Shown: positions 16,567 to 34,989 of the stretch, one piece after another
Layout of the letters: each line of letters starts with the position of its first letter
How positions within the stretch are numbered: the first letter of the stretch is position 1
Position numbers and translations under genes: made by a program
From: Enchytraeus crypticus
Taxonomy: Eukaryota > Annelida > Clitellata > Enchytraeida > Enchytraeidae
Assembly: GCA_905160935.1 (NCBI GenBank)
Contig: CAJHZI010000827.1
Coordinates: 652,001-716,000, forward strand
Direction of reading: 5' to 3'
Length of the DNA: 64,000 nt
Notes under the pieces: model-generated
Told to the model about the DNA's origin: nothing
Databases searched by the model: none
What the model saw: the letters and a program-made list of their open reading frames with translations, nothing else

Positions 16567-19210
16567 AGTACAACATGAAACATGATACATGTACAATACA
16601 ATTATTGATACAGTACAATATTGATATTGATACAGTACAATATTGATACAGTACAATAAAGATTTAACGTCCGTTTCCTTACTCGAAGGCGACGTCAGGG
16701 ACATCTGAACATACAATAACGATCAGTTCTGTACTACAACAGTTCAACCGTTCAAATGCTCTTCAAGGAAAAACTTCTATTCGTGCAGTCATCGTTTGGG
16801 TGAACTGATTTGTAGTTATTTGCGATAAATTGTTTGATAAATTATTGTGGTAAATTGTTGTTTATTATTTAAGTGACTGACGTGACTGCTCGTGTCGTAG
16901 AAGGCGACTAAATGATGATGATGATGATGATGATAATGATGATGATGATGATGTTGTTGTTGTTGTTTATTTAGCTGTTGATCTGTCGTTCGCTGTCTCT
17001 AATCTGGCCGCTCATTGATGTAACATTGTTAAATTTCATGAATTGTTGTAGAACATTTTAGTCATATTTCTTCGTTAATTTGTGCTTTGCGCTATTCTAT
17101 ATTAATTTATTGGCGTAACTTTGACATTTTTGTAACAGTTTCGTTTAATTTTCTCACAATTATGTGCAACTTTGTAGTAAACAAAAATGTTTGTATTAGA
17201 TTAAAAGCATAATATAGTAGTGTAGGGCTTAATCGTAGTAACCTATAGGCCTATATGGTAATGCATTCAGCCTATAGTCTATAGTTTATTTTTCAATTGG
17301 GGTAATATAATTTGTATTATTTTCGCTACGTATTAGTACTTTGCTTAAACGTCAGTATCATCTTTCCTTAAATTCTAGTATAACTAAGGTCGGGATACGA
17401 ATAGACCTTCTTTTGAAGTTTTTCCATTTCGTTTAACATATAAATGAAATGATATTAAGGAGAATGAACGAGTTGAGAAAGTATTCCAGATTACTTCTCT
17501 AATTAGTGTAACTTTGCCGCGTTTTATAACTCGCAAGACTAATTCTGTAATTAACCTATCACTCCTTTGAAGAATTAAATAAATGTTCCATACTATTAGT
17601 TATTCTATACTGTATATTATATGAGAAAAGTAACAAAATTATTATTATTTAAATAAACATCCATTAAGATAGAATAACCGACATTTGAGATAAGCTAAGC
17701 ATTTAGTAGAAGTCAATGGGGAGTCGACATATACTGAATGAATATAAAATAACATTGTTCATAACCAGTATGGATGTTTCTATAAAGACCATTTCTATAG
17801 TAGTGTATTGGCCGGTGACTGGTCTTCGAGACTACTTTCCATTATTAAGCATATCTTTACTGTTGAGAGCTAAATTGGCAACAATCTGCGATACATGATT
17901 AACCTTCAAGGGTCGTAAGGGATATAAATCTGTTTTTGACTGACCTGAGTTCTAAACTCTGACCTTTTGCTTCACAGACGAACGCTTACGTTATCCCTAC
18001 CCCCTCCTTATTTTAAGTTTAACGTCTGTTTCTTAATGTGTGCTAATCTTAGCCGTTTCTCTCAAGATTTATTGAGGAATTAAATTCCCATTAATACATT
18101 CTTTGAAGGGTATTATGCGTTACTAATAATTAAATAAAGCACTACTAATAATTAATTAATATTAAACATTCATTAAAATGTATAATGCGTTACTAATAAT
18201 TATCTATTTAATTAATAAATGTCTCTAGTCTTGGTAATATTAAAATGTTGCTATATTTATTAGTGTTGTGTATTACATTTCTGTGGCTGGTCTGTGACAT
18301 AAATTCTTGCTCAATATGTACGATAAGACACAGTCACTAGTTATCTAAAGGAGGCAGTTTTGAGGTTTTCTGAGGGACCTTGCGGCCATCGAGAAGGACT
18401 TCCTTATTTTACAGACTTTTCAATTGAAGGCAAATGTTTACGAACAGAAGCAAAATCTAGTTTGTCACAACTATTACGTGAAATATTACTCATGATCCTC
18501 TGTTTGTGGGTGGACAGGATAGTTTATTCTCAGGGAATGAAGCCCCTACCCAGTAAATGTTGGCCGACCTCGTTATAAACAGAATCCGCCAATAATAATG
18601 GTATATTTTGTTAGATGATTTAAAGATGCACGTGTATGTGGAAAGCGAAAGCGGAAGACAAAGAACAGTGGAGACGTTATATGCCATGGACCTGCCAGTA
18701 GGCAGTGCACTAAGAGAGATCATCTGCTTAGAATGAACTATCTATTTACGAATATCAATGAACTCAATCCGGTTCTTGATCGTATTTGGCAGGCTAATTA
18801 GCTTAGCTACGTGAGGTGGCGCAATTAACACATCCTTTTCGTAGTACAATAAATGACACTAACAATAAATTCAATAAGTTAATAATATAAATAAATAAAT
18901 GCAATAAATTCAATAAAAAATAAAGGGCAATAAATTCAGCGGGCTGTTAGAAATCTTATTGAGACTCTTGCATACCCAGGTCTGGCTGCTTTAGTAATAA
19001 GTTTGATTGTATGATTGTGGAGAGGTGGATGCGGCAAGGATATTGTATCGAAACGTAGGCTATACAAAGGGATTTAGAGCTCTTGGTTTAGTTGCATGTC
19101 AATAATCGAAGTGAACGTCCATCGGCCTCGTTTAGTAAATGATTGGTTGACCAATTTGGAAGACCGAGTGCTACAGATCGGAATAATTCATAGGTTAGCC
19201 AATAATAATA

Positions 19211-19440
19211 CGCATTATATAGTGAAATGATCAACTATGTTGATATAATTTTAATACCACATGTTATATCCATTAGGCAATTTAGTCCATTTTCCGTGTA
19301 GCCAGGCCTGTGAATGACCGAGATTTTACTCTCAGATCAGCGCGGCTGGGAATCGAACCCACGAGAGTTCGATTCACCTCTGGGTCTGTCATTTGAAACT
19401 TCATGACGTTATCTACACCCTTAACCATTGCGCTATTGAG
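19211..19440 (-). mobile_element. SINE-B copy (tRNA-derived)
   Basis: The B-box is GGTTCGAATCCCGGC, and a characteristic 3' half contains GGAAAATGGTCTAAATTGCC and TTGATCATTTCACTATA. Other copies are 31,831-32,034 and 50,041-50,270 on the plus strand. The 3' part alone is at 23,707-23,830 (+) and 45,180-45,262 (-). Confidence 0.8.
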
Positions 19441-20064
19441 ACATTCAATAATTTCTCTCTGTTACAAAGGTTCAGGTTAACCTTTAATGTAGATTTCTTT
19501 TTGAAAAAGTATGGCTTCTGAGGTTTCAGGAAGGACACATGTTAGTGCTTCAGGACACATGGTAATTAATTTAGTGCTTCGATCAGGGCACATGTTGGTG
19601 CTTAGGACATATGTTAGTGCTTCAGGATACGTACATGTAATTAGTGCTTCAAGGCAAATGTTAGTGCTTTCGTGGCCTTTGTATCCTATTCCACTTAATC
19701 TCCATGTATTTCTTGTGAAAGATTTTACAGAAACGATCAATTCAATTCAATTCAATTCCTGATTCAATTTAATTTAATATGGTGTAAGCCATGTAATCTC
19801 AATAACGACTTTCAAACAAAACTATAGCCAGCAAGTACACTGATTATAAATTAATGTTACCAAAACATACCCAAATCATACGAATTTCAGTAAATTATAT
19901 ATTATTTTTTCTAAATATTCTATTTACTTTAATTGTGAGCTTATCTTCTCCACTAAAATCCTCTTAAAGAACTTTTTAAAAATTTTAATTCGAGTCAGTG
20001 TCCTCGAAAATTCTCATACCGAGGTCAGTGACATTCCGTGCACTCGCCAGATGGCCTAAATCAG

Positions 20065-20078
20065 GTCACGTGACGTCA
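20065..20078. promoter_or_regulatory. Composite GTCACGTGAC / TGACGTCA site
   Basis: A palindromic E-box of the USF/TFE type overlaps a perfect CRE. It stands out in AT-rich DNA about 2 kb upstream of the goliath ATG and could mark a promoter, but no exon is seen beside it. Confidence 0.25.
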
Positions 20079-21394
20079 ACAAAGGCAAACAAGGGCACTG
20101 AGGATTGACGCAGTAAACAATGAAAATAATAAAAATAAATTTTAATTAATTTCTTATTAAAATTAATCATATCAGTAAGAATAAGTTATAATCTGTCGAG
20201 ATATGTTATTTCTCGTGAAGTTTCTGTAAGATGAGCGTATCGAATATACTAAGATGGTGTCAAATTAGTAGCTAAAATTTGTAACAAATTATTTCCTTAA
20301 AATAGTTTTAGAAACTGGCTAGATATTAGTTAATTTAATATTGGTTAAGAGATGAAATATTTAAATACAGATTTTAATATATTATACTAAACTTAATTCC
20401 TTTAAGATGAAACTTTTAAAAGATTCAGTTATCAATGCTTATTTCAAATGTATTGATTATTTGGAATTCAGGCCTACTTCTTAGAAATCTCTTTATAGAG
20501 TAGGCGTTCTTTGTTCTGATGTAGTGATAGTGGCTTTCATGTGTGTGGCTTTAACCATGTGTTATTTGAACTTAGATCTCATCAAATAACTTTTTCATCC
20601 ATGAAAGTATTTATATAATTAGGGTTTATTGTGTGAATATAAATAGACTTAAAATTATGTAATATCCAATGTCTTGATATTTAATAAAGAAAAATACGAA
20701 TATCAGACTTTAGTAAATATTAATTTCTCCAGTCATTTTCTTAACTTCAGTTGAGTTGTACAAACAGCTAATTTTCTTTTAATCGTTAGAAAAGTTTAAT
20801 TAAGATTAAGCAAAGGATTAAGATAATCAAATTCTCTCTTTCTGTCATCAATCTTCTGCCACTTATTTCCAAGACACAGTGCTAGTCAGATGTCCCTATA
20901 CAATGCTCAGTTAAGCATGTTATTGCCATCTCACAAACTTAGGAGTACAACAACATCAACATGTACTACAGCGTCAAGCGTCTTTTTCCAAGCACCAAGC
21001 AGAGGTTACCACATCTTTCTCTTTGTGTTCCGCTAATTGGAAAGTTCAAGGTACATATTCCTAAATTTAGAGGCTACTGTCATACTCCTTTGAGAGCTGT
21101 CCATCTCCATCGACCAACAAGTTAATCCTTTTATAAACAGCTTGGCCTTATTCGCACTTTAATGCACTATGGCTTGGGTATAATGGCTCCTGAGGTGGTT
21201 TTTTATTGCCATCGCCAGTTCTTGCTCTGTTGCCTCTTATGACACATGCAATTTACTGTTGGTCTGTATTTCAGTGGCCTGGACCCAACACGGGAAACAC
21301 ATGTATAGCGTAATTGAAGAGTCATGAATTGAAGGATTATGGCTTTAAGAATATGGCTTTCAGTTTACTTTCAATATCATATATATATCAAGTT

Positions 21395-21873
21395 ACATTA
21401 TATAGATAATTACATTATTATAAGTTACATTATAAGTTACATTGTAATAAGATAATTACATTATTATAAGTTACATTATAAGTTACATTGTAATAAGATA
21501 ATTACATTATTATAAGTTACATTATAAGTTACATTGTAATAAGATAATTACATTATTATAAGTTACATTATAAGTTACATTATAATAAGATAATTACATT
21601 ATTATAAGTTACATTATAAGTTACATTGTAATAAGATAATTACATTATTATAAGTTACATTATAAGTTACATTGTAATAAGATAATTACATTATTATAAG
21701 TTACACTATAAGTTACATTGTAATAAGATAATTACATTATTATAAGTTACATTATAAGTTACACTATAAGTTACATTGTAATAAGATAATTACATTATTA
21801 TAAGTTACATTATAATAAGATAACTACATTATTATAAGTTACATTATAAGTTACATTATAAGTTACATTATAA
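21395..21873. repeat. 46-bp satellite array
   Basis: Units that begin ATAAGATAATTACATTATTA and continue with two TAAGTTACATT blocks repeat about ten times with few changes, ending about 180 bp before the goliath start. Confidence 0.9.
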
Positions 21874-22057
21874 GCAGAGTTATATGTGGAAGTTGCTGTT
21901 TGTTGATGTTTAGATATGTAATATTCTGTTTGCTTTTTTGCAGAATAAAACTAACATTAATTAACATTATTATTGTAGATATTTCTGCTGCTTCTAAAAT
22001 ACTGGTTGTAGGAAATTCATATATTTACCACCATTCTATGCTAGTAGAACACTAGCA

Positions 22058-25000
22058 ATGAGTGAAGTTATTTTTCCCCTAATAACCACTTCATCAGTCT
22101 TTCATCGTGCTCTTCTCATACTCTCAGTTTTCTATTGCCTTCGCGGTGTCGCAGGGATCAGTTGCCCTCATGGGGTAGCTTGTGAGGATTACGCTAGTAA
22201 ATCAGCCGCTGAAAGCATAACCCGGCATCAGGCTATCCTAAACCTGACCTTACATGACCACGCCTCTCCACTACCTCGCACTGACACCATCACTGACGGA
22301 CAGTTCGGAATAACGAGCCGGCTATCGGAGGACTACGGTGTGCTGGTAAATGTTAAACTGTTGTCGTTGGGAGACACAAAATGTGGCGTAGGTCCTCTGG
22401 ATCCCATAACGACGCTGGAGCGATGGATTGCTCTCATGGATAGGGGATCCTGTAGCGGTGAAAGCCTGCAGACTATTTTTCCGGCTGTTCGGAGCGCTGC
22501 TGCACTGATTATATACAGCAGCGAGGCAGAGCTGGACCCGTTCGGTCGACTACTTTATGAAGTCACCCCAAATAGAAAGACTTATAAAGGTTTGAAAGTT
22601 TTTTTATCTTTTGTGCAACTTTTTCTGTTTCTAGCTAAATTGGGATTCACAGGCAGATGATTAGGATAATTTATCGTTTTATGCAATTACGATTTTTTAA
22701 AATAATTTGTTATTTGTATAACTTCATATCTTCTTCTTTAGTTCACTGCCAAGTGGCAGGTTCAAGACCATGTACATATTCATACTCAAAGTCTGCTTTT
22801 GTATTTATTTTCTTCTAATTAAATTCTTTTTTATCATAAATTAATTATAAAAATTAAAATTAAATGTATGATCTAATTTATTAAAAAGAACACATATTTA
22901 TTCTCTTAGTTTAAATGTGTTGTGGTAAGTTCAATTTTTTTAGTACTAGGATATTTTTTTTTTTTTTTTTCAGAATTTTAATATTTTGCTCTGTTGTGGG
23001 ACCCTTTTATTGCTCATCGGCTTGGATTTGAATTGATTTTGGCACTAGTGACGAGAACACTCATTTTTCTTGTCACTGGTATTATTTTTGATGTATTGAT
23101 TTAGTTCTAATTGTTAGCTTATATTGCTCTTTATTTTCTAAAAAAGATGCGTCTAAGCAATAACTGAGTATATAAGACAATGGAAAATCACATCATTTAT
23201 GTCTAAAATTAAAGGCTACATTGAAGATTGGTAATGGCATAGTCTTAGTGAAAAGATCAATTGGTTGGTCGCTTCAGTGCTCTTGAGGAGCACACAATAA
23301 TGCAGTGAGTAGAAATGAGTCATAGCATAATTCCATATCTTATTTATATATATTTATATAATAAATTATATATAAATATATGACACATGCAAGCCAAATG
23401 CAGGAGTTATACATAGTTGTATTTTATTTTGCAGGAACATATCAGGTTTTTAGTATGCAAATGTATCTAGTTTAAATACATGTGTTAATTATATTTAATA
23501 GTATATGTATTAGTTAATTAACCAAGTAATTTTTAATTAAACTTTTCTCTGTATTTGCATGTGCCCATGGAAGTCTTTGTGAAATTGAGCCATCAAGGAT
23601 ATTTTATATTTTAAGATCATACAGATTTCTTCACATATATGGTAGAAATGTAGAAATATTTTATTGAAATAATAGAAATTGTATTTCTACTTTACATTTC
23701 TTCTTGCTGATCAGAGTGTAAAATCTTGTACTTTCACTGGACTGGTTACACGGAAAATGGTCTAAATTGCCTAACGGTTTAATATCATCATAGTTGATCA
23801 TTTCACTATAGTGCGTGTTTACTTTTTTTACCACCAGATGATTCTGTGTACGTGTTTATACCGCGTGCTACTGGAGAACGGCTCTCTCGGCTCATGGAGA
23901 ACGGAACAAGAGTCTACGTGAACATTTCCATTGGCCGGTCTCAGATGATTGCTCTGAACGGAGGCATCAACAGAACGTCCATGTTGTTCCTGTCGATATC
24001 GTTCATTGTGCTGATGATCATATCTATGGCCTGGCTCGTGTTCTACTACGTGCAGAGATCTCGTCACACCTACGCCAAACAGCACATTTCTGTGAGTCCA
24101 GTTACGATTAATAAACTCTGTAGTACAACTTAATATACTGAACTACTTAAGCTACTTCAACTTACAACTTACAACTTAATTAAACTACTTCTTTAAATTT
24201 TGTTGTTTAATTAAATTTGTTGTTATTATTATTATTCTCTATTCTATGTTAGTTAACTTTTGGAGGAGAATGGAGGGGATTAGCTGGACTCAAGAGGTTG
24301 CAAATTGAGGAAGTTTTGGAGAGTTGGTACAGATAGACAGTTGATAAATGTATTACATTTATCAACTAATTAAGAAATAGGAAGAAGAATTGGATAGAAC
24401 ACATCCTAAGTGGGAAAGATCTATTAATAGAGGTCATAGAAGGTAGAATGGAAGGAAACAGAGGTAGAGGAAGGCAGAGATTTGGTATATTAGATGATTT
24501 AAAGACCCACTCATATATGGACATGATGAGGAAAGCAAAAGACAGAGAAGAGTGGAGGTGTTATATACCATGGACCTGCCAGTAAGCAGTGCATTAAGAG
24601 AGAGAGAGTTAATATTGTGAAATGCAATTTCCAGGTAGGGACGAATTGTGATTTGTTTCAGTTACTTAAATTAAGTAAACTTGAACAATTGAGCTTATTC
24701 TAACATAGCTATGTTAAATTTCTCTGTAGATATAAATCTTTGATAAACTTTTCAAGTAATTATCCTTTATTGTCTTGTTCATAGTTTCCACTTTCAGTAG
24801 CAGGCTTAAAACACGTAAGCACTCAATATCAACTCGTACTACGTTTTTATCGCAAATTAACATATTTAATAAAATTTTAAATAAAATAATCATGTATGCC
24901 ATCATCTCTCTTCAATGGATGGCATATATATTGACAAGCTGGAGCCAGTGACGATGTTGGTAAGATACACTACAGAGGATCAGTATGTGCGGGATTCAAA

Positions 25001-28000
25001 TCCTGGGCTTTCCCGTCACTTACATCGCTTTTGTGTGAGGTTCACTGACGTTAACATTAGCTTTATGGCTTTTTATTATTATTAGTATCATTACTATTAA
25101 AATTATAATTATTATTATTATTATTATTTTTGTTGTAATTTTTATTATTATTATTATTATTATTATTAAGATCATAAATATTATTATTATTATTATTTTT
25201 GTTGTAATTTTTATTTTTATTATTATTATTATTATTATCAACAGGTTGCATGTAATAATTGTCTAATTTATATGTTTTCAGAGAAGAATGATAACGGCTG
25301 CTAAGAAGGCGATCACACGAATGCCTCTGAAAACAGTGAGAGGAGGGGAGGAGGTGAGTGCGACTGATTCTATGTAGAAATAATTTACATATAGTCTTTA
25401 ATGTTAGTCTCTATTTTATATTATATATATAATCAATATCCGTGTAGTGTCAGGGTTGCTGAAGAATAGACCAACCGTGGACTGCACGTGTAGTAAGGAG
25501 ACAGAGAGAGAGAAAGAGAATATGTTTATTTAAGAAAGAAAAAAAGATGACAAAGTTCTAATGTCCAAACCGCCTTCTGAAAGGGCAATTGATTGATGCC
25601 TAAGCTCGAGAAATTGCTGCTAACATTTCTAAAATGAATGAAAGAATAGCTCTAAAGACAATGACGCTTTGATGTTTATATTTAGTAATTACGATGGTGC
25701 AGATTTTATGCTAAAATAGTTCATGGATATTTGGATTTATTAAATATTTGTTATTTAAATATTTGTATAGATATGATAAATAATAAAGTCAAATAAATAA
25801 GTAAATAATTTTAAATTTATATATGCACAATTCAGTTAGTGTTAATATATAGGTCATATTTCTGATTTGAGTCATTGGGATTGCTACTTCATTTCTACTG
25901 ATTGAAGAGAGACAATTTGAAATGTTAGCATTTTTAATATATCCGTTTTTCTTTCTTCCCTTTTTTTATTGATAGATTCAATATCTATTAGTAGTCCTGA
26001 CCTTCTCAGTGAAGCTACAAAACTTCATAATTAACTTGTGTTTCACTCTCAGATCTCCATTCATAATCTTTAGCTATGGCAAATACACGGCTCTGTTTTG
26101 GATCTTGGTTTCGCTCTGTTTCGTTTAATTTGAAGTACATTCTTGTTGTTTCTAGTTACCCACTGTTATGTACTCAGCTTGAGACGTCCCTGACATTCCC
26201 TTCAGATATGGAAATGGATGATAAATTTTAATTGTAATTTATTCTACTGTAGAAGTAGTATCACTGTTTTATGTAATACTGTATTTCAGCACATGGAACC
26301 AGGTTTTGACTTGTGTGCGATATGTATAGAAGGTTATCGCAGTGCAGACATTGCTAGGATCCTGCCTTGCAAGTTAGTCTAATTATTCTTGCTCATCTGG
26401 TGTATTATATTATGAATTGAATGTTTTTTCACTATTTTCTCGATCATTTTCCCTTTAAATTTACTTTCAATTTAGTGCAAGCGTTAAGCTGATCAATTTG
26501 TATTGTTATCCTTGTATTGTTATCATTTTTCATCTTTTTTATCATTTTTTTCAAACACCTGTAGGTTGCATCGTTTATACATCAGATAAATACGCACAAA
26601 TAAATATAAATACACATTCAGATAAATATACATAAATAAATACAAATAAACATCCATTGTTGTTAATTGTACGAACAACTAATTTGTTGTTTTGCATTCG
26701 CTAAAATTTATCACTGTTGTCATGGATGTTATTTATCAGTGTTGTCATGAATGTTATCTATCAGTGTTGTCATGGATGTTATTTATCACTGTTGTCATGG
26801 ATGTTATCTATCACTGTTGTCATGGATGTTATCTATCACTCTTGTCATGGATGTTGTCTATCAGTGTTGTCATGGATGTTGTCTATCACTGTTGTCATGG
26901 ATGTTGTCTATCACTGTTGTCATGGATGTTATTTATATCTTTCTGATTTTGCAGACATGTATTTCACAAGCACTGCATTGACCCCTGGCTGCTGGAGCAG
27001 AGGAACTGCCCTATTTGTAAGATCGATATACTCAAGGCTTTTGGTCTGCAGGTCAGTATAACTAATATTATAATTATTAGTATAATTATGAATATTACAA
27101 TTATTATTATTATTATGAATATTATAATAATTTTTATAATTGTGAATATTATAATTATTAATTATTGTATAAATAATCTTTATATCGATTACTTGAACCT
27201 GATATTAGTTCAGCAATCATAACGGCACACTGGGTCAGGAAGCACAGATGCTTGTTTAAGACCCATCTCCTCCTTCCTCTCCATGGTTATTAGTAATCGT
27301 TGCCTTTTGATGGCGCATCAATTGCAGCCGGCGCGGATTTAAGAATAACCTTCCATCACCCTGGGATTTTTCCTTCCTAAGCTTTTACCAACATTCGGTT
27401 TTCCAAGGTGGTCACCCACAAAGTACTAACCGAGGTCAGTGCAGCTTAACTTCAATAATTGACGTGCAACTAAACCAAGTGCGCTAATCCCGCCGTAACT
27501 ATGAGGAAGGCAATCAATTAGTATCCTGTGTTGTGTCCGTACCACTGAAGAATGGATCAACTGTAACTCGCTCGTATCATAAGAGGTGCCTAAGTAAGAA
27601 GGAGAAAAGGGAAATCACTGCTGAAGCTAAATAGTTCCCTTGTAGCTGACTACAGTAAGGTGTGGATGCAGTCTTTTCGGAAGGGAGTAGCTTGTTAATC
27701 GATGAAGGGGTCTTTAACGTATGAATGTGAGTAGGAATGTGTACCTGAGACCTGAAGCTTAACAAGAGCAGTAAGAAGAGCTAGGGAAACAATTTGTATA
27801 TAAATTTGAAAGGTCGTAAACAACTTGCATTTAAATTTAAACGTCACGAATCGACTTGTATATGAATTTAAACGGTCTTGTATAAACAGTGTAATATCAA
27901 ATGTTTCAAGGTTTAACTTGTAAATGGATAAATTCGTTGGTCTTATGGTACTCATTAAATAAAGTAAAAGCACACACTGATAGAAACGTGAACCTTGGAC

Positions 28001-28194
28001 TAGCCGTTTCCTGAAATAATTTAGTATGATAATCAAGCAGTCTGTCATCGTTATGAAGTAGTCTATATATGTATAAGGCTAATGGTTGACTGGATTTATA
28101 TGGCTCTTTTGTTGTTGATCCATCCGTTGATTTGCTAATCAACGGATGTTAATAGTGTATTATAGTAATTGATTTTATATAGTAACTAGGTAAC

Positions 28195-28241
<47 letters not shown>

Positions 28242-29237
28242 CACGTATTTTATAATAGTGGTTGAATGGTTGAGTTGAAACGCACTTGATTACTAAACAG
28301 TTAGTCACGAGTCTAATCTCATCATCTATAGTACATTGACACTGATATTAAATATTAATTTTAATTATATATTCCTAAAAACATGAATATTGTGAGAGTT
28401 AGAGGAAGGCGTATAGCTATATAATATATTTACATATATTTAAAAAATATATATATATTTACGTAGTCAGAGAAAAGTAAGGTGTTTTATAATTTAAAGA
28501 TAGCGTTATTGGGAGCCAAATCATGTTCTAAGGCTACTATAAACTCTTTACAGGTATATCGAAGCAGAGAGAGTGCTCTGAACGTAGAGAACGAGCTCGG
28601 CTCCGCTTCTTACGCCTACTCCGACTTCGGCGCTCTCGATTCTGGCCGCGACTTCGACTCAGACGGAATCGAAATAGTTCGCTTTCAACTTGCTCACATA
28701 GAATGTCACACCCCCGCCACAGCGACCACCCCCGCCCCGCGCAGTACCCCTCTCCCCCGCTCAGGAGCAAGGTGTGGGTCGCTATCAGATGACGGCGAGT
28801 CTCAGACCTGCGGTGTGGACAACGAGACTTCGTCAGTCGCCGAACGATGCTACCACGCCAAATCTTGTGATCAGATCGGTTCAATGGCAGCTCTGTCAGG
28901 GTCTAACTCCGAGGCTTGCTCTCTAGCGTCTATTTCCAGCGCCCGTGGCTCGACGAGCAAGTCGTCTCGAAGATGTCACGACGACTCTGTTGATAGTCTC
29001 GATGGGGTTCAGGGGGTGAAGGCTGCTCGCGGGGCGGCGGGTAAGGCAGGGGCGAGCGTGAGTCATCGTGCCTCGGTCCACCGAGTGCCCTCCTACCAGG
29101 GGGTGGCGTCGTCACCAGTGGGCTCTCAGAGGTCTGGCAGGGGGGAGTCGACTGCTCGCGGTGAATTTCAACCGCTGATTGTGGGCGAAGGAGCGAGTGA
29201 GTCTGCGACTGTCGGATCTTCGACGAGTATTGACTAG
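22058..29237 (+). CDS. Goliath/RNF130/RNF150-type transmembrane RING E3 ubiquitin ligase
   Basis: Six exons join in phase: 22,058-22,589, 23,838-24,091, 25,282-25,353, 26,290-26,372, 26,955-27,051 and 28,554-29,237. All have GT/AG ends, and the product is about 573 residues. A signal peptide (about 1-32) precedes a protease-associated luminal domain (to about 220). One membrane helix follows (about 225-249, within [17 protein letters not shown]). The RING-H2 is C295-x2-C298-x14-C313-x-H315-x2-H318-x2-C321-x10-C332-x2-C335. The helix and ring closely match Drosophila goliath and vertebrate RNF130/150, endosomal E3 ligases that ubiquitinate membrane cargo. The last exon encodes a Ser/Gly-rich, probably disordered 227-residue cytosolic tail. 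Intron 1 ends in a SINE-B tail, intron 2 holds LINE, SINE-A and ATT repeats, and intron 4 holds a 30-bp minisatellite. Confidence 0.92.
23707..23830 (+). mobile_element. SINE-B 3' half abutting goliath exon 2
   Basis: This copy matches the 3' halves at 31,910-32,034 and 50,140-50,270, ending GTGTTTACTTTTTTT. Seven bases later (CCACCAG) the splice acceptor is used, so the SINE tail supplies the polypyrimidine tract. Confidence 0.75.
24262..24608 (+). mobile_element. LINE family 1, 3' end (longer copy)
   Basis: Interrupted frames read like [35 protein letters not shown] and [14 protein letters not shown], which is the C-terminus of a reverse-transcriptase ORF. It lies in goliath intron 2. Confidence 0.75.
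25077..25240. repeat. ATT microsatellite
   Basis: Runs of ATT with two TTTTTGTTGTAATTTTTATT interruptions follow directly on a SINE-A tail, just before goliath exon 3. Confidence 0.9.
25446..25640 (+). repeat. Dispersed repeat (GAATAGACCAACCGTGGACTG family)
   Basis: Related copies lie at 45,352-45,500 and, reversed, at 21,180-21,305, and a similar core lies in the loop of the foldback at 62,862-63,195. The end of the unit reads GCCTAAGCTCGAGAAATTG. Confidence 0.6.
26708..26933. repeat. 30-bp minisatellite in goliath intron 4
   Basis: Units such as TATCACTGTTGTCATGGATG plus 10 bp repeat about eight times. The array ends about 20 bp before the acceptor of the second RING exon, and its 30-bp period keeps frames open. 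Confidence 0.9.
27222..27750 (+). repeat. Chain of dispersed repeats in goliath intron 5
   Basis: 27,222-27,480 is a full copy of the AACGGCACACTGGGTCAGGA element. 27,543-27,750 matches the repeat beside the Polinton (11,560-11,745). Confidence 0.65.
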
Positions 29238-29310
29238 AGAACATCTTTAAAGCTTCAGTTTGTCAGCTGGATGCCAGTGACGTCACTGAGTGACGTCAGT
29301 GAGTGTTGCC
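29238..29310 (+). promoter_or_regulatory. Goliath 3' UTR start with paired CRE sites
   Basis: Two palindromic TGACGTCA sites lie 17 bp apart (about 29,278 and 29,295) in GTGACGTCACTGAGTGACGT, within the presumed 3' UTR. Function is unknown. Confidence 0.3.
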
Positions 29311-34304
<4,994 letters not shown>

Positions 34305-34488
34305 AACCAGTGGTTAAAGTGGGGGGGGGGAGGTGCAGGATTACTGCGTTCCCTTAGCTCTCATTTTTGCTGAGGTGCGTTCCAAACTAGGGGCCTATAT
34401 TAAATAGTCTAATAGGAGACCTGTAAATACATTCCCGACAAATTCTGACAGTTCCCGTAGCTCTCAATTCCCTCTTTAACCACTGGTT
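34305..34488. mobile_element. 184-bp MITE with 15-bp terminal inverted repeats
   Basis: It starts AACCAGTGGTTAAAG and ends CTTTAACCACTGGTT. Internal GCTGAGGTGCGTTCC and GCTCTCAATTCCC recur, reversed, in the copy at about 44,469-44,642, where the right repeat is exact and the left is decayed. Confidence 0.75.
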
Positions 34489-34931
34489 ATTAATTATAGT
34501 ATTGCTTAGTTATTTTTGCATCTCTGACTCTTTGTCTGTAAGCATTAAGTATTACATTATTTACATTATATTTTAGGTTGAAAACACATCTCTTCCCACC
34601 ATAGACTTTTTCATCTTGTCTAACTGTTTTTTTTAATCACCGGACCGGCACCGTTTAGGATCTTTTTCTTTCCCTTCAGCACATGTTTCTTCAGATCGTT
34701 TGGAGTGAATCGATTTGTGGTGACATGTGATGGGGGAACTTCCCTGACATCTTTTTTTTGAAAACGGACGTTAAACCTTTATTATTACTATTATTTACGA
34801 CCATAGATTTCCTGTATTGGTGGTCCACAATGTGTGTCTAAGGCTTTTACTGTGGAATTTCACTGCGGCTAAACAAGCTTTGCATGCACACAATTATTCG
34901 TTTTAACATTGACTTCTACTGTTAACTAATT

Positions 34932-34989
<58 letters not shown>

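Larger units (their letters stand above)
15036..21390. other. Gene-free stretch with scattered repeats
   Basis: I see no supportable exon. Contents include two copies of a GACGTCCCTGACAT...ACGTTAAA tail module (15,269-15,330 and 15,797-15,860). There is a hairpin at 16,018-16,059, a SINE-A copy, GAT/GTT microsatellites (16,911-16,965), a reversed repeat piece (17,781-17,838), LINE family 1 ends, a degenerate CATGTTAGTGCTTCAGGACA array (19,531-19,672) and a SINE-B copy. A motif GTCACGTGACGTCA lies at 20,065-20,078, about 2 kb before the goliath gene. The rest is AT-rich and featureless. Confidence 0.5.

Noticed and set aside
21395-21873. Regular repeats suggestive of a CRISPR array
   Set aside because: The units are contiguous 46-bp satellite copies with no unique spacers, in a eukaryotic genome.
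25020-25251. Open frames rich in Ile or Asn
   Set aside because: They are translations of an ATT microsatellite.
26692-27061. Three overlapping open frames in goliath intron 4
   Set aside because: The 30-bp minisatellite gives open frames; only 26,955-27,051 is a real exon, in another context.
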